Numbered from the stretch's first letter, positions 1 through 9,286 are shown. The stretch: 64,000 nt of DNA from CAYYMH01 sp964472785 (GCA_964472785.1 CAYYMH010000019.1:12456-76455), one strand, 5' to 3'. Numbers and translations: made by a program. The notes: generated by a model from the letters alone, not told the origin.

Positions 1-582
1 TTTATAATCTCTTAAAACGCTGTTTACAGTCCCCAAATTTAAATATGCTAATGCGTTGTTCTTATTGTATTTTAGACTTTTTAAAATGTGGTGTTTTGCC
101 TGTGTAAATTTCCTAATTTTTAAATAGGATGTCCCAATTATTAAGTGAGCTTTATAATATATCGGACAAATTGCCAGTGTTCTTGTTAACACTTCGATAC
201 ATTGTTCATATTTCTTTTGCTCAAAACTAGCAACTCCTAAATTGAACAAGTACTCCGGATTGTAAGGATCTATTGAAGTCGCTTCTTTCCAATTTAGAAT
301 AGCTTTTGTTAAATCTCCCCCACGAGCCAGGTTTAACGCTTTCTGATGGAATTTATCAGCTTGCTCGTTTATTTTAGGTACTTCCCAATAAAAAACAATT
401 TTATTCTTATCAACAAAAAAATCGATTGAATCACTGTAGTTATTCGGCAATTCTAATACCTCGCGGATCAGCGCATTTTTCTCAGCGTCTTTCAGGTTAT
501 TGGTGAACCGCTGCGCATAATCTTTTAAGTCATTTAAGTTAATTACAGCGCTAATGATTTTAGGGGCAACTTTTTTAGTCAT
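1..582 (-). CDS. TPR-repeat protein, 3' end cut by window edge
   Basis: The frame is open from an ATG at 582 to the window edge (194 codons, no stop), so the C-terminus is missing. The first 75 or so residues match no family I recognise. From about residue 80 the sequence becomes helical tetratricopeptide repeats, with segments such as FNLGVASFEQKKYEQCIEVL and AHLIIGTSYLKIRKFTQAK carrying the usual Gly/Ala/Tyr spacing. There is no signal peptide or membrane segment, so a cytoplasmic scaffold or interaction protein is likely. It lies 34 bp downstream of the small membrane protein at 617-937 on the same strand and may be cotranscribed with it. Specific function unknown. Confidence 0.75.
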   Translation of the reverse strand, partial: MTKKVAPKIISAVINLNDLKDYAQRFTNNLKDAEKNALIREVLELPNNYSDSIDFFVDKNKIVFYWEVPKINEQADKFHQKALNLARGGDLTKAILNWKEATSIDPYNPEYLFNLGVASFEQKKYEQCIEVLTRTLAICPIYYKAHLIIGTSYLKIRKFTQAKHHILKSLKYNKNNALAYLNLGTVNSVLRDYK

Positions 583-616
583 GGGGTTTTTCTTTTAATA
601 AGCCTTGAAGTTTTCA

Positions 617-937
617 CTATATCTCATACTTTTCAAAAATGCTCCCGATAAATGGTATTTTAAACTCAGTTTTAAACAATACTCTAAATACACCAATAAC
701 CGAGAGTAAGAGACAGAAAAATAGAATAATTATCCAAAAAACTTTACTGATGAATTCGATTAAAAAGATAAGTGCGGTAAATTCCACAATTAACAATAAA
801 AATCCCTGTTTTGTATGCTTTTTGGAGAATTCATCCAAATTATGAAAATTAAATATTGGAATGAAGCACAAGAATGGAATATAGCTTAATACCGCATACA
901 GACTAATTTTTTTCTTTTGATAACGATTTTTATCCAT
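617..937 (-). CDS. Small membrane protein, DUF4870/Tic20-like
   Basis: A 106-residue protein with a basic start (KNRYQKKK) and about three hydrophobic segments near residues 13-29, 45-60 and 64-85. The KHTKQGFLLLIVEF stretch resembles the (H/K)xxQGxLLxIxE signature of DUF4870/Tic20-like small membrane proteins, whose function is unknown. It sits between tRNA-Arg upstream and the TPR gene downstream on the same strand. No catalytic motif is visible. Confidence 0.6.
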   Translation of the reverse strand: MDKNRYQKKKISLYAVLSYIPFLCFIPIFNFHNLDEFSKKHTKQGFLLLIVEFTALIFLIEFISKVFWIIILFFCLLLSVIGVFRVLFKTEFKIPFIGSIFEKYEI

Positions 938-974
938 ATATTTTTTTTAAAAAATATACATGAGCGACAAAAAG

Positions 975-1048
975 TGCGCCAGGCGGGAATCGAACCCACA
1001 ACCTCTGGCTCCGGAGGCCAACGCTCTGTCCGATTGAGCTACTGGCGC
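975..1048 (-). tRNA. tRNA-Arg (CCG)
   Basis: A full cloverleaf reads on the minus strand. The acceptor arm GCGCCAG pairs with CTGGCGC, followed by discriminator A. The anticodon loop is CTCCGGA (anticodon CCG) and the T arm contains GGTTCGATTCC. The 3' CCA is not encoded. It lies 8 bp downstream of folD and may be processed from that transcript. Confidence 0.95.
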
Positions 1049-1056
1049 ATTTTTTA

Positions 1057-1935
1057 TCAATTATTTAACTGGGCCGCTTTAACTGTATTTTGCATTAACA
1101 TGATAATGGTCATTGGTCCGACACCGCCGGGTACCGGAGAGATTGCTTTTACTTTTTTTGAAACTGATTCAAATTGGACATCACCAACAAAACGATAACC
1201 TTTTTTTGTTTCAGGCGCCTCCACCCTATTTGATCCGACATCAATTACAACAGCGCCTTCTTTGACCATTTCTGCTGTTACAATTTCAGGTTGTCCCATG
1301 GCTGCAATCAAAATATCGGCAGTATTCGTTATTTGGGATAATTTTTTCGTTCTGGTGTGGCAAATTGTCACAGTTGCATTGGCTCCGAAAGCTTTTTGTA
1401 CTAATAAATTGGCTAACGGCAAACCCACGATTTTGCTCCGACCAAGTATGACAACATGTTGTTTCTCGGGATTGTTTCCACTCCGAACTAACATTTCTTT
1501 AATTCCGGCCGGAGTACACGGCAAAAAACCTGCTTGACCAAGAACCATTTTACCAAAATTTATCGGATGAAATCCATCCACATCTTTATTTATGGGAATG
1601 GCATTTATAATATTTTGTTCGTTGATTTGATTTGGTAAAGGAAGTTGAACTAATATTCCGTGAATCGTTTGATCATGCTCAAGTTCTTTAATTATTGCCA
1701 ACAACTCTGTTTCAGCAATTCCCGCGGATAATTTTATACTTTTAGTGTAAATACCCAAATTTTCACACATTTTTTCCTTCATTCTGACATAAGATGCAGA
1801 TGCAGGATCATCGCCAACAAGCACAGTTGCCAGACCGGGAACAATTCCCTTACTTTCTAAATCGGTAATTTTATCAATAAGTTCAGCTTTTATTTGATTT
1901 GCAATATTCTTTCCATCAATTATCTTTGTTTCCAT
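1057..1935 (-). CDS. folD: FolD bifunctional methylene-THF dehydrogenase/cyclohydrolase
   Basis: This enzyme interconverts 5,10-methylene-THF, 5,10-methenyl-THF and 10-formyl-THF in the cytoplasm, feeding purine and formyl-Met synthesis. Family marks are present: the catalytic Tyr49/Lys53 pair (SYVRMKEK), QLPLP at 97-101, KDVDGFHP at 117-124, the NADP-binding GRSxxVGxP loop around 165-173 and the C-terminal PVPGGVGPMT. At 292 aa it is full length. It overlaps the upstream phosphodiesterase gene by 20 bp, indicating translational coupling at the end of the zapA-rny transcript. A folate gene near zapA and a candidate 6S RNA recalls the E. coli zapA-ssrS-ygfA arrangement. Confidence 0.97.
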   Translation of the reverse strand: METKIIDGKNIANQIKAELIDKITDLESKGIVPGLATVLVGDDPASASYVRMKEKMCENLGIYTKSIKLSAGIAETELLAIIKELEHDQTIHGILVQLPLPNQINEQNIINAIPINKDVDGFHPINFGKMVLGQAGFLPCTPAGIKEMLVRSGNNPEKQHVVILGRSKIVGLPLANLLVQKAFGANATVTICHTRTKKLSQITNTADILIAAMGQPEIVTAEMVKEGAVVIDVGSNRVEAPETKKGYRFVGDVQFESVSKKVKAISPVPGGVGPMTIIMLMQNTVKAAQLNN

Positions 1936-2758
1936 AATTTAATATTTTTCCCTCATCGTTAGTTGCTAAAAACAGACGCTTTATCGACAGCGCTTTTCCG
2001 GAAAATTTATTTATTGTCAAAATTACAGCAGAAAGCCTCAAATCATCTATCGCTGGTTGGTATCGACTTGGCACTTGATACAAAAATCTGTTTATTGCAA
2101 TATCTTTTTTCATTCCGATTACAGAATTAATCGGCCCGGTCATACCAACGTCAGTAATGTATGCGGTTCCGCTTGGCAGTATCCTTTCGTCTGCTGTTTG
2201 AACATGAGTATGGGTGCCGATTACAGCACTCACCTTGCCATCCAGATACCACCCCATTGCCATTTTTTCTGCTGAAGCCTCAGCGTGAAAGTCCAAAAAG
2301 ATATTCGGAGTAACCTCCTTTATCTTTTTCGTTTCTTCGATGACACTACGAAATGGACAATCAATGGGGTACATAAAAGTTCTTCCCTGGGCGTTGATAA
2401 TACCTACTTTGATATCGTCCGGTAATGTGAATATCAAAGAACCTCTGCCGATCACACCGGCAGGGTAATTAATAGGCCTTAAAATTCTTGTATTATTGCT
2501 CAAAAACTTGTAAAATTTGAAATTCTCAAAAATATGATTACCGCTTGTTATAACATCAATTCCGCACTTGAAATATTCAAGTGCGACTTCACTACTCAAC
2601 CCTTTTCCTGACGCTCCGTTTTCTCCGTTAGCGATACATAGATCAACATTATATTTTCCTTTTAGATCCGGTAGATTATTTTTGACAATTTTTAATCCAG
2701 GGTTCCCGATAATATCAGCAATGAATAGAATATTAAGATTTTGACTGGCTTTTTTCAA
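1916..2758 (-). CDS. YmdB-type metallophosphoesterase (TIGR00282 family)
   Basis: A 280-aa calcineurin-like phosphodiesterase of the TIGR00282/YmdB family. Metal ligands are visible: Asp15 (FIADIIG), Asn44/Glu46 (ANGENG), Asn74/His75 (SGNHIF), a His in LDFHAEA and the GTHTHVQTAD histidines. B. subtilis YmdB cleaves 2',3'-cyclic nucleotides and affects biofilm and sporulation regulation. Linkage directly downstream of RNase Y is the same here as ymdA-ymdB in Firmicutes, which supports a role in RNA turnover or cyclic-nucleotide disposal. The gene overlaps folD at its 3' end. Confidence 0.93.
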   Translation of the reverse strand: MKKASQNLNILFIADIIGNPGLKIVKNNLPDLKGKYNVDLCIANGENGASGKGLSSEVALEYFKCGIDVITSGNHIFENFKFYKFLSNNTRILRPINYPAGVIGRGSLIFTLPDDIKVGIINAQGRTFMYPIDCPFRSVIEETKKIKEVTPNIFLDFHAEASAEKMAMGWYLDGKVSAVIGTHTHVQTADERILPSGTAYITDVGMTGPINSVIGMKKDIAINRFLYQVPSRYQPAIDDLRLSAVILTINKFSGKALSIKRLFLATNDEGKILNYGNKDN

Positions 2759-2830
2759 TTTCGCCTTTCTCTAATATAATATATTAATCATGAAAAATCA
2801 AATAAAAAAATCGTTATGATACATTTGCAT

Positions 2831-4390
2831 CTATTTGGCATAGTTGATCGATCGATATTCACGAATCACAGTGACTTTTATCTGTCCCGGATATTCCATT
2901 TCGGATTGAATTTTTTCAGAAATATCTGAGGCTAACTGATCAGCCATTGCATCATCGATCCGTTCATGTTCAACCATTACGCGAACTTCACGTCCCGCCT
3001 GAATAGCGTATGTTTTTACAACGCCGCTAAACGATTCAGCCAATTTTTCTAATTTTTCCAAGCGCTTAACATAGCCTTCGAGCGTCTCTCGACGCGCGCC
3101 AGGCCGGGAGCCAGAAATCGCGTCTGCGGCTTGAATCAGAATGCTAATAGGTGAAATCGGTTCGACATCTTCATGATGGCTTAAAATAGCATTGATCACA
3201 ATGGGATGTTCCTTAAATTTATTAGCAATCTCGCCCCCTATTTCCGTGTGAGTTCCCTCTGTTGTTTTATCGATCGCTTTACCAATATCGTGAAGTAAGC
3301 CTGCCCTTTTTGCAAGCGATGCATCCAATCCTAAATCGGCTGCCATAATTCCTGCTAAATATGCGACTTCTTTTGAATGCTGTAATACATTCTGACCGTA
3401 ACTGGTTCGATAATTTAGCTTCCCTAAAAGCTTAATTAATTCCGGATGTAAACTGTGAATGCCGGTTTCGAGCATAGCTTGTTCACCAATCTCGACAATT
3501 TTTTCATCCATCTCCTTTGCGCATTTATCGACAACCTCTTCAATCCTTGCCGGATGAATCCGCCCATCACCAATTAATCTTTCTAAAGCCATTCGAGCGA
3601 TCTCCCGCCTTAATGGATCAAAGCCTGACAAAATAACCGCTTCCGGCGTATCATCTACAATCACTTCAATTCCAGTTGCAGTTTCAAAACTTCGAATGTT
3701 TCGTCCCTCTCGCCCAATAATTCTTCCCTTCATTTCTTCACTTGGCAAGTTGACCACCGATACAGTTGTTTCTACGGAATGATCAGCAGCAGTGCGTTGG
3801 ATCGCCTGGATAATGATTTCCTTTGCTTCTTTTTTTGCCATTAATTTTGCCTCATCTTTGATCTCTTTTATCATTTGGGCCGCTTCTTGTTTTGCCTTAT
3901 CTAACAAGTTGTCCATTAATATTTTTTTAGCTTCCTCATTTGAAATTCCGGAAATACGTTCCAGCTTTTCATTTTGGGCTTTAATAATGCGATCCAGTTC
4001 TTCTTCCTGACGTAATACCTTTTTTTCTTTTTCAGAAACTCGTTGTTCAAGCCTGTTTAGATCTTTTTCTTTCTTATTGAGCAAATCAACCTTTCGGTCC
4101 ATATTAATTTCCCGATTAGTTAATTGCTTCTCCATTTTGATAAGCTCGTTTCTACGAGATTTTGTTTCCTTTTCAAAATTTTGTTTAAGTTGAATCCACT
4201 CATCTTTTACCTCGAGCAGTTTTTCCTTTTTTAAAGTTTCGGCCTCTTTCTCCGCATCTGCGATGGTTTTTTCGGCTATTTTATCTGCATTGGCTATTTT
4301 TGATTGACCGATCTTTTTGCTTGCCAACCAACCGAAAATAAAAGTAAAGAAACCAACCATAACGAGTGCGATCATCCAATATATTTCCAT
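2831..4390 (-). CDS. rny: Ribonuclease Y
   Basis: A membrane-anchored endoribonuclease that initiates mRNA decay. The 519-aa protein has an N-terminal transmembrane helix (residues 4-24), a long charged coiled coil (about 30-190), a KH RNA-binding domain with the IIGREGRNIRSFE loop (about 215-270), and an HD domain with the catalytic LLHDIGK around residue 365 followed by SHHED. Length and domain order match the family. The start ATG is preceded by a GGAGG-like site. The gene follows zapA and a structured RNA, and precedes the YmdB-type phosphodiesterase. Confidence 0.97.
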   Translation of the reverse strand: MEIYWMIALVMVGFFTFIFGWLASKKIGQSKIANADKIAEKTIADAEKEAETLKKEKLLEVKDEWIQLKQNFEKETKSRRNELIKMEKQLTNREINMDRKVDLLNKKEKDLNRLEQRVSEKEKKVLRQEEELDRIIKAQNEKLERISGISNEEAKKILMDNLLDKAKQEAAQMIKEIKDEAKLMAKKEAKEIIIQAIQRTAADHSVETTVSVVNLPSEEMKGRIIGREGRNIRSFETATGIEVIVDDTPEAVILSGFDPLRREIARMALERLIGDGRIHPARIEEVVDKCAKEMDEKIVEIGEQAMLETGIHSLHPELIKLLGKLNYRTSYGQNVLQHSKEVAYLAGIMAADLGLDASLAKRAGLLHDIGKAIDKTTEGTHTEIGGEIANKFKEHPIVINAILSHHEDVEPISPISILIQAADAISGSRPGARRETLEGYVKRLEKLEKLAESFSGVVKTYAIQAGREVRVMVEHERIDDAMADQLASDISEKIQSEMEYPGQIKVTVIREYRSINYAK

Positions 4391-4411
4391 CTTACCTCCA
4401 ATTTATCATTT

Positions 4412-4531
4412 TATAAAAAAATCCCTGTTTTTGGTAATTAATAGAGCAAATCAATATCAAACAAGAAGTTATTCCTTTTTCTTGATTGGTGCGATTTAAA
4501 TGCGTCTAAAATTACTGAAAACAGGGATTTC
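4412..4531 (-). ncRNA. Structured RNA between zapA and rny, 6S RNA candidate
   Basis: The minus strand folds into a long closing stem: AAATCCCTGTTTT near 4530-4518 pairs with AAAACAGGGATTT near 4431-4419, and after a small internal loop GTAATT pairs with AATTAC. The middle about 70 nt holds a further CAAGAA/TTCTTG hairpin inside an AU-rich bubble. The 3' strand runs straight into a T-run. A rod with a central bubble and terminal hairpin, sited between zapA and rny, fits 6S RNA (ssrS), which lies next to zapA in many bacteria. At about 115-120 nt it is short for 6S, so an elaborate terminator or another small RNA remains possible. Confidence 0.4.
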
Positions 4532-4551
4532 TAATAAGCGATGATTAAACT

Positions 4552-4869
4552 TTACAAATTATATTTATTTAAACAATCATCCAAGTTTTTGTTTAAAGTG
4601 GAAATTCTATCAAATAAAAGTGAATTTGTTGAATTCGATTTTCTCTGGTCACTCTGCTCACGCTCATTAAATAATTCGTCTGCAATGTTTAGAGCAGCTA
4701 GAATGGCAATTTTTAGAGAAGAATCTATTGAGATCGTATTATTAACCTCTCTCATTTTACTATCAACATATTTTGCAACTCTTTTAATATATTCTTTATC
4801 CGTGCTCCCACGGATCGAGTACTCTGTTCCGTAAATATTAACCTTAAGTATGTTTAAATCATCACTCAT
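4552..4869 (-). CDS. zapA: ZapA cell-division protein
   Basis: A 105-aa cytoplasmic protein that bundles FtsZ filaments at the Z ring. The N-terminal half matches the ZapA domain: KVNIYGTEYSIRG, then YIKRVAKYVDSKM and the helical IAILAALNIADELF. A coiled-coil tail (about 70-105) supports dimerisation. It follows a short coiled-coil gene that looks like a ZapB-type partner, and precedes the structured RNA and rny. Confidence 0.92.
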   Translation of the reverse strand: MSDDLNILKVNIYGTEYSIRGSTDKEYIKRVAKYVDSKMREVNNTISIDSSLKIAILAALNIADELFNEREQSDQRKSNSTNSLLFDRISTLNKNLDDCLNKYNL

Positions 4870-4929
4870 CAGCTTGACTTGCTTTTTGGTTCCGATTCAT
4901 TTTTCAGTTTTAAAAGACCATTTAAACCG

Positions 4930-5214
4930 CTATTGATATTGGCTATCCAGTTTTTTTAAGTTTTCTAATTTGGCTAAAACTTGTTGTATCTTGGTCCTGA
5001 TTATCTTTTCTTTATCCTCATAAGATTGAGAAATCCCGAGCTCCTTCATGCTCTGAATTTCTTTTTCCATTGAGTTAATTTTTTGTTCCTGTTGTTTAAC
5101 CTGGTTCAGCAAATTTTCGTTCTCATCACTTAATTCGTTATTTTTCAAATCCATTTTTTCGATGAGACGTATAGCCAGATTAATCTTTTTTTCTAATTCT
5201 TCGAGTTCGATCAT
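4930..5214 (-). CDS. Short coiled-coil protein, ZapB-like
   Basis: Almost the whole 94-residue product is a charged heptad-repeat coiled coil (ELEELEKKINLAIRLIEK through QEQKINSMEKEIQSMK). There is no signal or membrane segment. Its position between pheT and zapA suggests a ZapA partner such as ZapB, but coiled coils align poorly and this rests on context and size. An ATG at 5214 is preferred over the GTG at 5217. Its stop lies 60 bp before zapA. Confidence 0.6.
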   Translation of the reverse strand: MIELEELEKKINLAIRLIEKMDLKNNELSDENENLLNQVKQQEQKINSMEKEIQSMKELGISQSYEDKEKIIRTKIQQVLAKLENLKKLDSQYQ

Positions 5215-5235
5215 CACAAACTGTTCAATTTGATT

Positions 5236-7629
5236 TTAATCTCTTAATGAAGCATTAATCTCGGACTTCAATAAATCGAGAATTCTTTTGATATCGAGAT
5301 CAACTTCCCGTTCTGTCAATGTCCTTTTTACCGATTGAAATGTTAATGCATACGCAAAACTCTTTTCATTTTCCCTGACTTGCGTTCCTCGATACAAGTC
5401 AAACAATTCTACCGAGGTTAAATGATTGCCTCCAGCCCGATATATGCATTCGGTAACTTTTTGAGAAGGTACAGTCTGATCAACCACGATAGCCAGGTCT
5501 CTCTTTATTTCCGGATATTTTGATATGGGTTGAGCTTTCTTTTCTCTTCGATAATGATGATACAATTTTTCAAAATCCAAATCAACAACATAAACCTCAT
5601 CATCAATATCAAAAGATGCCAATACGTTCTTGGAAATAGCACCCATTGTTCCGGCTCTGGTTTCATCAATGAAAATATCCGCATTTTTTTCACTTTTCAA
5701 ATATGGCTTATTTGATTCTTTGTATTTAATATTTGAAGTGCCCAGTTCTTTTAACAAAAAATCAAGATCGCCTTTTAGGTCATAAAAAGTGGTTTTACGG
5801 GATTTTTCAAGCCAAGAATCCTGTCTTACATTGCCGGTAAGAGCTAATACAATTCGTTTAACCTCGTTGTGTGAATTTTGTTTCTCGTTTATATAATAAA
5901 ATATATTGCCTATTTCGAAAAATTTTTGGTTTTTCATCTTTCTGTTCATATTCCATCGTATGGTTTGCATAATTCCGGGAATAAGACTGGTTCGCAAAGT
6001 GCCCAAATCTTCACTGATCGGATTTCGTAAACGAATGGGTATTTTTGAAGAAAATCTTTCAGTCAATTTAACATTCAACAAACTTAAACTCACGACTTCA
6101 TAATATCCCAAACGAACAACAAAATCGCGCAATAATTGAATAAAATTCTCTTTCTGATTTACATCGGCTTGCAATGTGACTTTTGAATAAGCTGTTTCCT
6201 GTACTTTATCGAATCCATAGATTCTCGATATCTCTTCAATTAAATCAACCTCTCGTTCAATATCCACTCGAAAGGATGGTACTGAAACGAGTACGTCTGT
6301 ATTATTTTCAGTTTTGGTTTTGAATTCAAGCCTGTGGAGAATGTCTAAAATTTCTTTCAAATTCAGTTTTGTACCTAACAGATCGTTCACCCGATTTTGG
6401 CGGAGTTTAACCACGATTTCTTTTTTGGGGGCTGGATAACAATCTACTTGACCTTTGGCGACAGTTCCGCCAGCCAATTCGCTGATCAGCTGAGTTGCTC
6501 GGTTCAGGGCGTAAATCAAACCATTCGAATCGACACCTCGCTCGAAACGTTGCGAAGAATCGGTCGAGATTGACAACCCTTTTGCTGTCTTGCGAATATT
6601 AATCGGATCAAAGAATGCGCTTTCCAATAAAATGTTTCTTGTCTCCCGGGTAACCTCTGAATTCAATCCGCCCATTACCCCGGCCAATGCAACCGGTTTT
6701 CTGCCATCACAAATTAATAAATTTTCTTTTGTTAAACGATGTTCTTCGCCATCCAATGTGACAAATTTTTCGTCCTGTTCAGCACGTCTCACCACAATTT
6801 TTTGATCTTCTAACAGGTCGTAATCAAAAGCATGTAAAGGCTGTCCTGTTTCCAGCATCACATAGTTTGTTATATCGACGACGTTATTTATCGTCCTTAA
6901 GCCAACAGCTTCCAATTTTTGAATAAGCCATCGAGGTGAAGGTTTAATTTCAACTCCCTCAATATATCGGGCAGTGTAGCGCGGACAGATGTCCGGAGCC
7001 TTGATTGACACTTCAACTCTTTTGTCAATTTTTAATGAATCGGATTCAACTAATGAAATTTCTGGTTTGACAACCTGTGTATTATTTAATGCTGCTATTT
7101 CTCTGGCAATACCAATTACACCGAGACAATCAGATCGATTTGGTGTTAAATCAATTTCAATAACTGTTTCACCCTCTCCGAGGTATTCGGCTAAATCCTG
7201 ACCAACCACAGAGTGGTTTGATAGTTCCATGATAATTTCACTTTGATGCGACAGACCTAATTCCGTTTCAGAACATATCATACCAGGAGATTCATAACCG
7301 TGGATAACAGCGGTTTGCACTGTACCTATATTCGGAAGTTTAGCTCCAACGACTGCCACCGGCACCTTTAGTCCGGTTCGAACATTTGGCGCACCGCATA
7401 CTAAAGGAAGATTATCTTTTCCAATATTGACATCACAAATCTTTAGGTGGTTTATCGTCTCATGTTTTTTAATATTTTGGATTTCACCGATAATTACGTT
7501 TACAAAACCGTAATTTACCTGTTTCACACTTTCCACCTCAAGGCCTAACATGGTTAAGTGGTGAGCTAAATCATCTGCCGAAAAGGAGAAGTCAACATAT
7601 TTTTTTAACCAATCTATCGTTACTTTCAC
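5236..7629 (-). CDS. pheT: Phenylalanine-tRNA ligase beta subunit
   Basis: The large subunit of the alpha2-beta2 enzyme that charges tRNA-Phe. At 797 aa it has the bacterial layout: an N-terminal tRNA-binding OB fold (about 40-150, IGEIQNIKKHETINHLKICDV region), the B3/B4 editing region (about 210-380, with ALAGVMGG and ESAFFDP), B5 (about 400-475), the core domain, and the C-terminal FDX-ACB anticodon-binding domain (KYPEIKRDLAIVVD onward). It follows pheS by 29 bp. Confidence 0.98.
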   Translation of the reverse strand: MKVTIDWLKKYVDFSFSADDLAHHLTMLGLEVESVKQVNYGFVNVIIGEIQNIKKHETINHLKICDVNIGKDNLPLVCGAPNVRTGLKVPVAVVGAKLPNIGTVQTAVIHGYESPGMICSETELGLSHQSEIIMELSNHSVVGQDLAEYLGEGETVIEIDLTPNRSDCLGVIGIAREIAALNNTQVVKPEISLVESDSLKIDKRVEVSIKAPDICPRYTARYIEGVEIKPSPRWLIQKLEAVGLRTINNVVDITNYVMLETGQPLHAFDYDLLEDQKIVVRRAEQDEKFVTLDGEEHRLTKENLLICDGRKPVALAGVMGGLNSEVTRETRNILLESAFFDPINIRKTAKGLSISTDSSQRFERGVDSNGLIYALNRATQLISELAGGTVAKGQVDCYPAPKKEIVVKLRQNRVNDLLGTKLNLKEILDILHRLEFKTKTENNTDVLVSVPSFRVDIEREVDLIEEISRIYGFDKVQETAYSKVTLQADVNQKENFIQLLRDFVVRLGYYEVVSLSLLNVKLTERFSSKIPIRLRNPISEDLGTLRTSLIPGIMQTIRWNMNRKMKNQKFFEIGNIFYYINEKQNSHNEVKRIVLALTGNVRQDSWLEKSRKTTFYDLKGDLDFLLKELGTSNIKYKESNKPYLKSEKNADIFIDETRAGTMGAISKNVLASFDIDDEVYVVDLDFEKLYHHYRREKKAQPISKYPEIKRDLAIVVDQTVPSQKVTECIYRAGGNHLTSVELFDLYRGTQVRENEKSFAYALTFQSVKRTLTEREVDLDIKRILDLLKSEINASLRD

Positions 7630-7658
7630 TCAAAAATCCTCGAAACTTCTATTGCTGT

Positions 7659-8684
7659 TTAGAACTGATTTAAAAACCGTAAATCGTTGTCGTAGAAATT
7701 ACGAATATCGTTGACTCGATATTTCAGCATGGCAAGTCTTTCAACCCCCATGCCGAAAGCGTAACCGGTATATTTTTCGCTGTCATAACCGACATATCTA
7801 AATACTTCCGGATCAACCATACCAGCACCGGATATTTCCAGCCAGCCGGTTCCTTTGCAAATATTACATCCTTTTCCGCCACAATTAATACAGGAAAAAT
7901 CGTATTCCGCACTTGGTTCAGTGAAAGGGAAAAAACTGGGACGAAATCGAATTTTCACGTCCTCTCCCATTAGCCTTTTCGCAAACGCTCGTATCACACT
8001 TTTTAGGTCGGCAAACGTGACCCCCACATCCACACACAATCCTTCAACCTGATGAAAAACCGGTGAATGTGTAGCATCCGGTGTGTCCTTTCTGAAGCAT
8101 TTACCGGGAGCAATCATTCTAACCGGAGGTGCTACTTTTTCCATGGTACGAATTTGTACTGGTGACGTGTGAGTACGTAAAACAAGATCATCTTTTACAT
8201 AAAATGTATCCTGTAGATCTCTTGCCGGATGATCTTTTGGCATATTTAATGCTTCGAAATTATAATAGTCTAATTCTAATTCAGGCCCATCTTCAATTGA
8301 GAACCCAAAACTAATAAATATAGCTTTTATTTCATCCAAAACCTGATACAGCGGGTGTTTTTTTCCGAACTGGGGAATCACTCCGGGCAAAGAAAAGTCA
8401 AAAAGATCACGCATTTTTTCTTTTTCAGACTTCTGATCTGTTTTTTCTTTGATTTTTTGCTGCAGGGAAGACTTGAGGCTATTTAACTCTTTACCTAACT
8501 TTGGTCTGTCTTCCTGTGATACTTTTCCCATCAGCGAAAAATAATCGGCGACTTTCCCTTTTCTACCCAGATATTTAATCCGAACACATTCAATTTGCTC
8601 GTCATTTTTAGCATTAGCCAGATCAGTTTCGAAATTATACCTGAGTTCCTTTAATTGAGATAGTATATTATCTAAATCGTTCAT
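7659..8684 (-). CDS. pheS: Phenylalanine-tRNA ligase alpha subunit
   Basis: The catalytic class II subunit. The N-terminal coiled coil (residues 1-90) binds tRNA. Core marks include HPLYQ, FGFSIEDGPELE, LRTHTSPVQIRTM, GKCFRKDTPDATHSPVFHQ (motif 2 region) and the C-terminal GMGVERLAMLKY (motif 3). At 341 aa it is full length. It lies 7 bp after rplT, reproducing the widespread infC-rpmI-rplT-pheS-pheT order. Confidence 0.98.
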   Translation of the reverse strand: MNDLDNILSQLKELRYNFETDLANAKNDEQIECVRIKYLGRKGKVADYFSLMGKVSQEDRPKLGKELNSLKSSLQQKIKEKTDQKSEKEKMRDLFDFSLPGVIPQFGKKHPLYQVLDEIKAIFISFGFSIEDGPELELDYYNFEALNMPKDHPARDLQDTFYVKDDLVLRTHTSPVQIRTMEKVAPPVRMIAPGKCFRKDTPDATHSPVFHQVEGLCVDVGVTFADLKSVIRAFAKRLMGEDVKIRFRPSFFPFTEPSAEYDFSCINCGGKGCNICKGTGWLEISGAGMVDPEVFRYVGYDSEKYTGYAFGMGVERLAMLKYRVNDIRNFYDNDLRFLNQF

Positions 8685-8691
8685 CAGAATC

Positions 8692-9039
8692 CTATGATAT
8701 TACTTGCTTGACCAGATTCTTAAATCCTTCCGGGTCTGTTACAGCCATATCGGCAAGAATTTTTCGATCAATTTGGATGTCGTTTTGCTTCAAGGCGTTA
8801 ACAAATTTAGAATAAGAAACACCTTCATTTCTCACAGCGGCATTAATCCTTGTTATCCATAGCTTTCTGAACTGTCCCTTCCGCTTTTTTCGGTCTCGAT
8901 ATGAATAAACCAGTGCTTTTTCTACACTTTCTTTGGCTGTTTTTAATAATCTATGTTTACCACCGTAATAGCCTTTAGCGGCTTTAAGTATTTTTTTTCT
9001 TCGTCTTCGCGAAGGTACACTTGATTTTGTCCTTGGCAT
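8692..9039 (-). CDS. rplT: Ribosomal protein bL20
   Basis: A 115-aa 50S assembly protein with the very basic N-terminal tail (MPRTKSSVPSRRRRKK) and the globular RKLWITRINAA segment typical of bL20. In E. coli bL20 represses the rpmI-rplT part of the operon; no matching RNA site is visible here. Spaced 19 bp from rpmI. Confidence 0.98.
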   Translation of the reverse strand: MPRTKSSVPSRRRRKKILKAAKGYYGGKHRLLKTAKESVEKALVYSYRDRKKRKGQFRKLWITRINAAVRNEGVSYSKFVNALKQNDIQIDRKILADMAVTDPEGFKNLVKQVIS

Positions 9040-9058
9040 AATTACTTTTTCCTTACTT

Positions 9059-9253
9059 TTATTCCAAAATTAACTGTTTGATCTTTTTTTCATCGCTTTT
9101 TGACACCAGTGTGCCTTGTCTTAAATTTCTCTTTCTTTTTGCACTTTTTTTCGTTTTTATGTGACCTGAATACGCATGCTGACGCTTTACTTTTCCTGAT
9201 CCGGTTATTTTAAATCGTTTGGAAGCGCCGCGTTTACTTTTCATTTTTGGCAT
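9059..9253 (-). CDS. rpmI: Ribosomal protein bL35
   Basis: A 64-aa, strongly basic protein with the bL35 start MPKMKSKRGASKRFK. Two earlier in-frame starts (GTG 9265, ATG 9259) lie on or against the GAGG ribosome-binding site. The ATG at 9253 sits 6 bp from it and gives the standard N-terminus. Located between infC and rplT. Confidence 0.96.
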   Translation of the reverse strand: MPKMKSKRGASKRFKITGSGKVKRQHAYSGHIKTKKSAKRKRNLRQGTLVSKSDEKKIKQLILE

Positions 9254-9286
9254 TTTCATCCTCACTTTATTTAATGTCTAATTGTT

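Noticed and set aside
917..1198. Plus-strand frame of 93 codons
   Set aside because: It reads the antisense of tRNA-Arg and folD.
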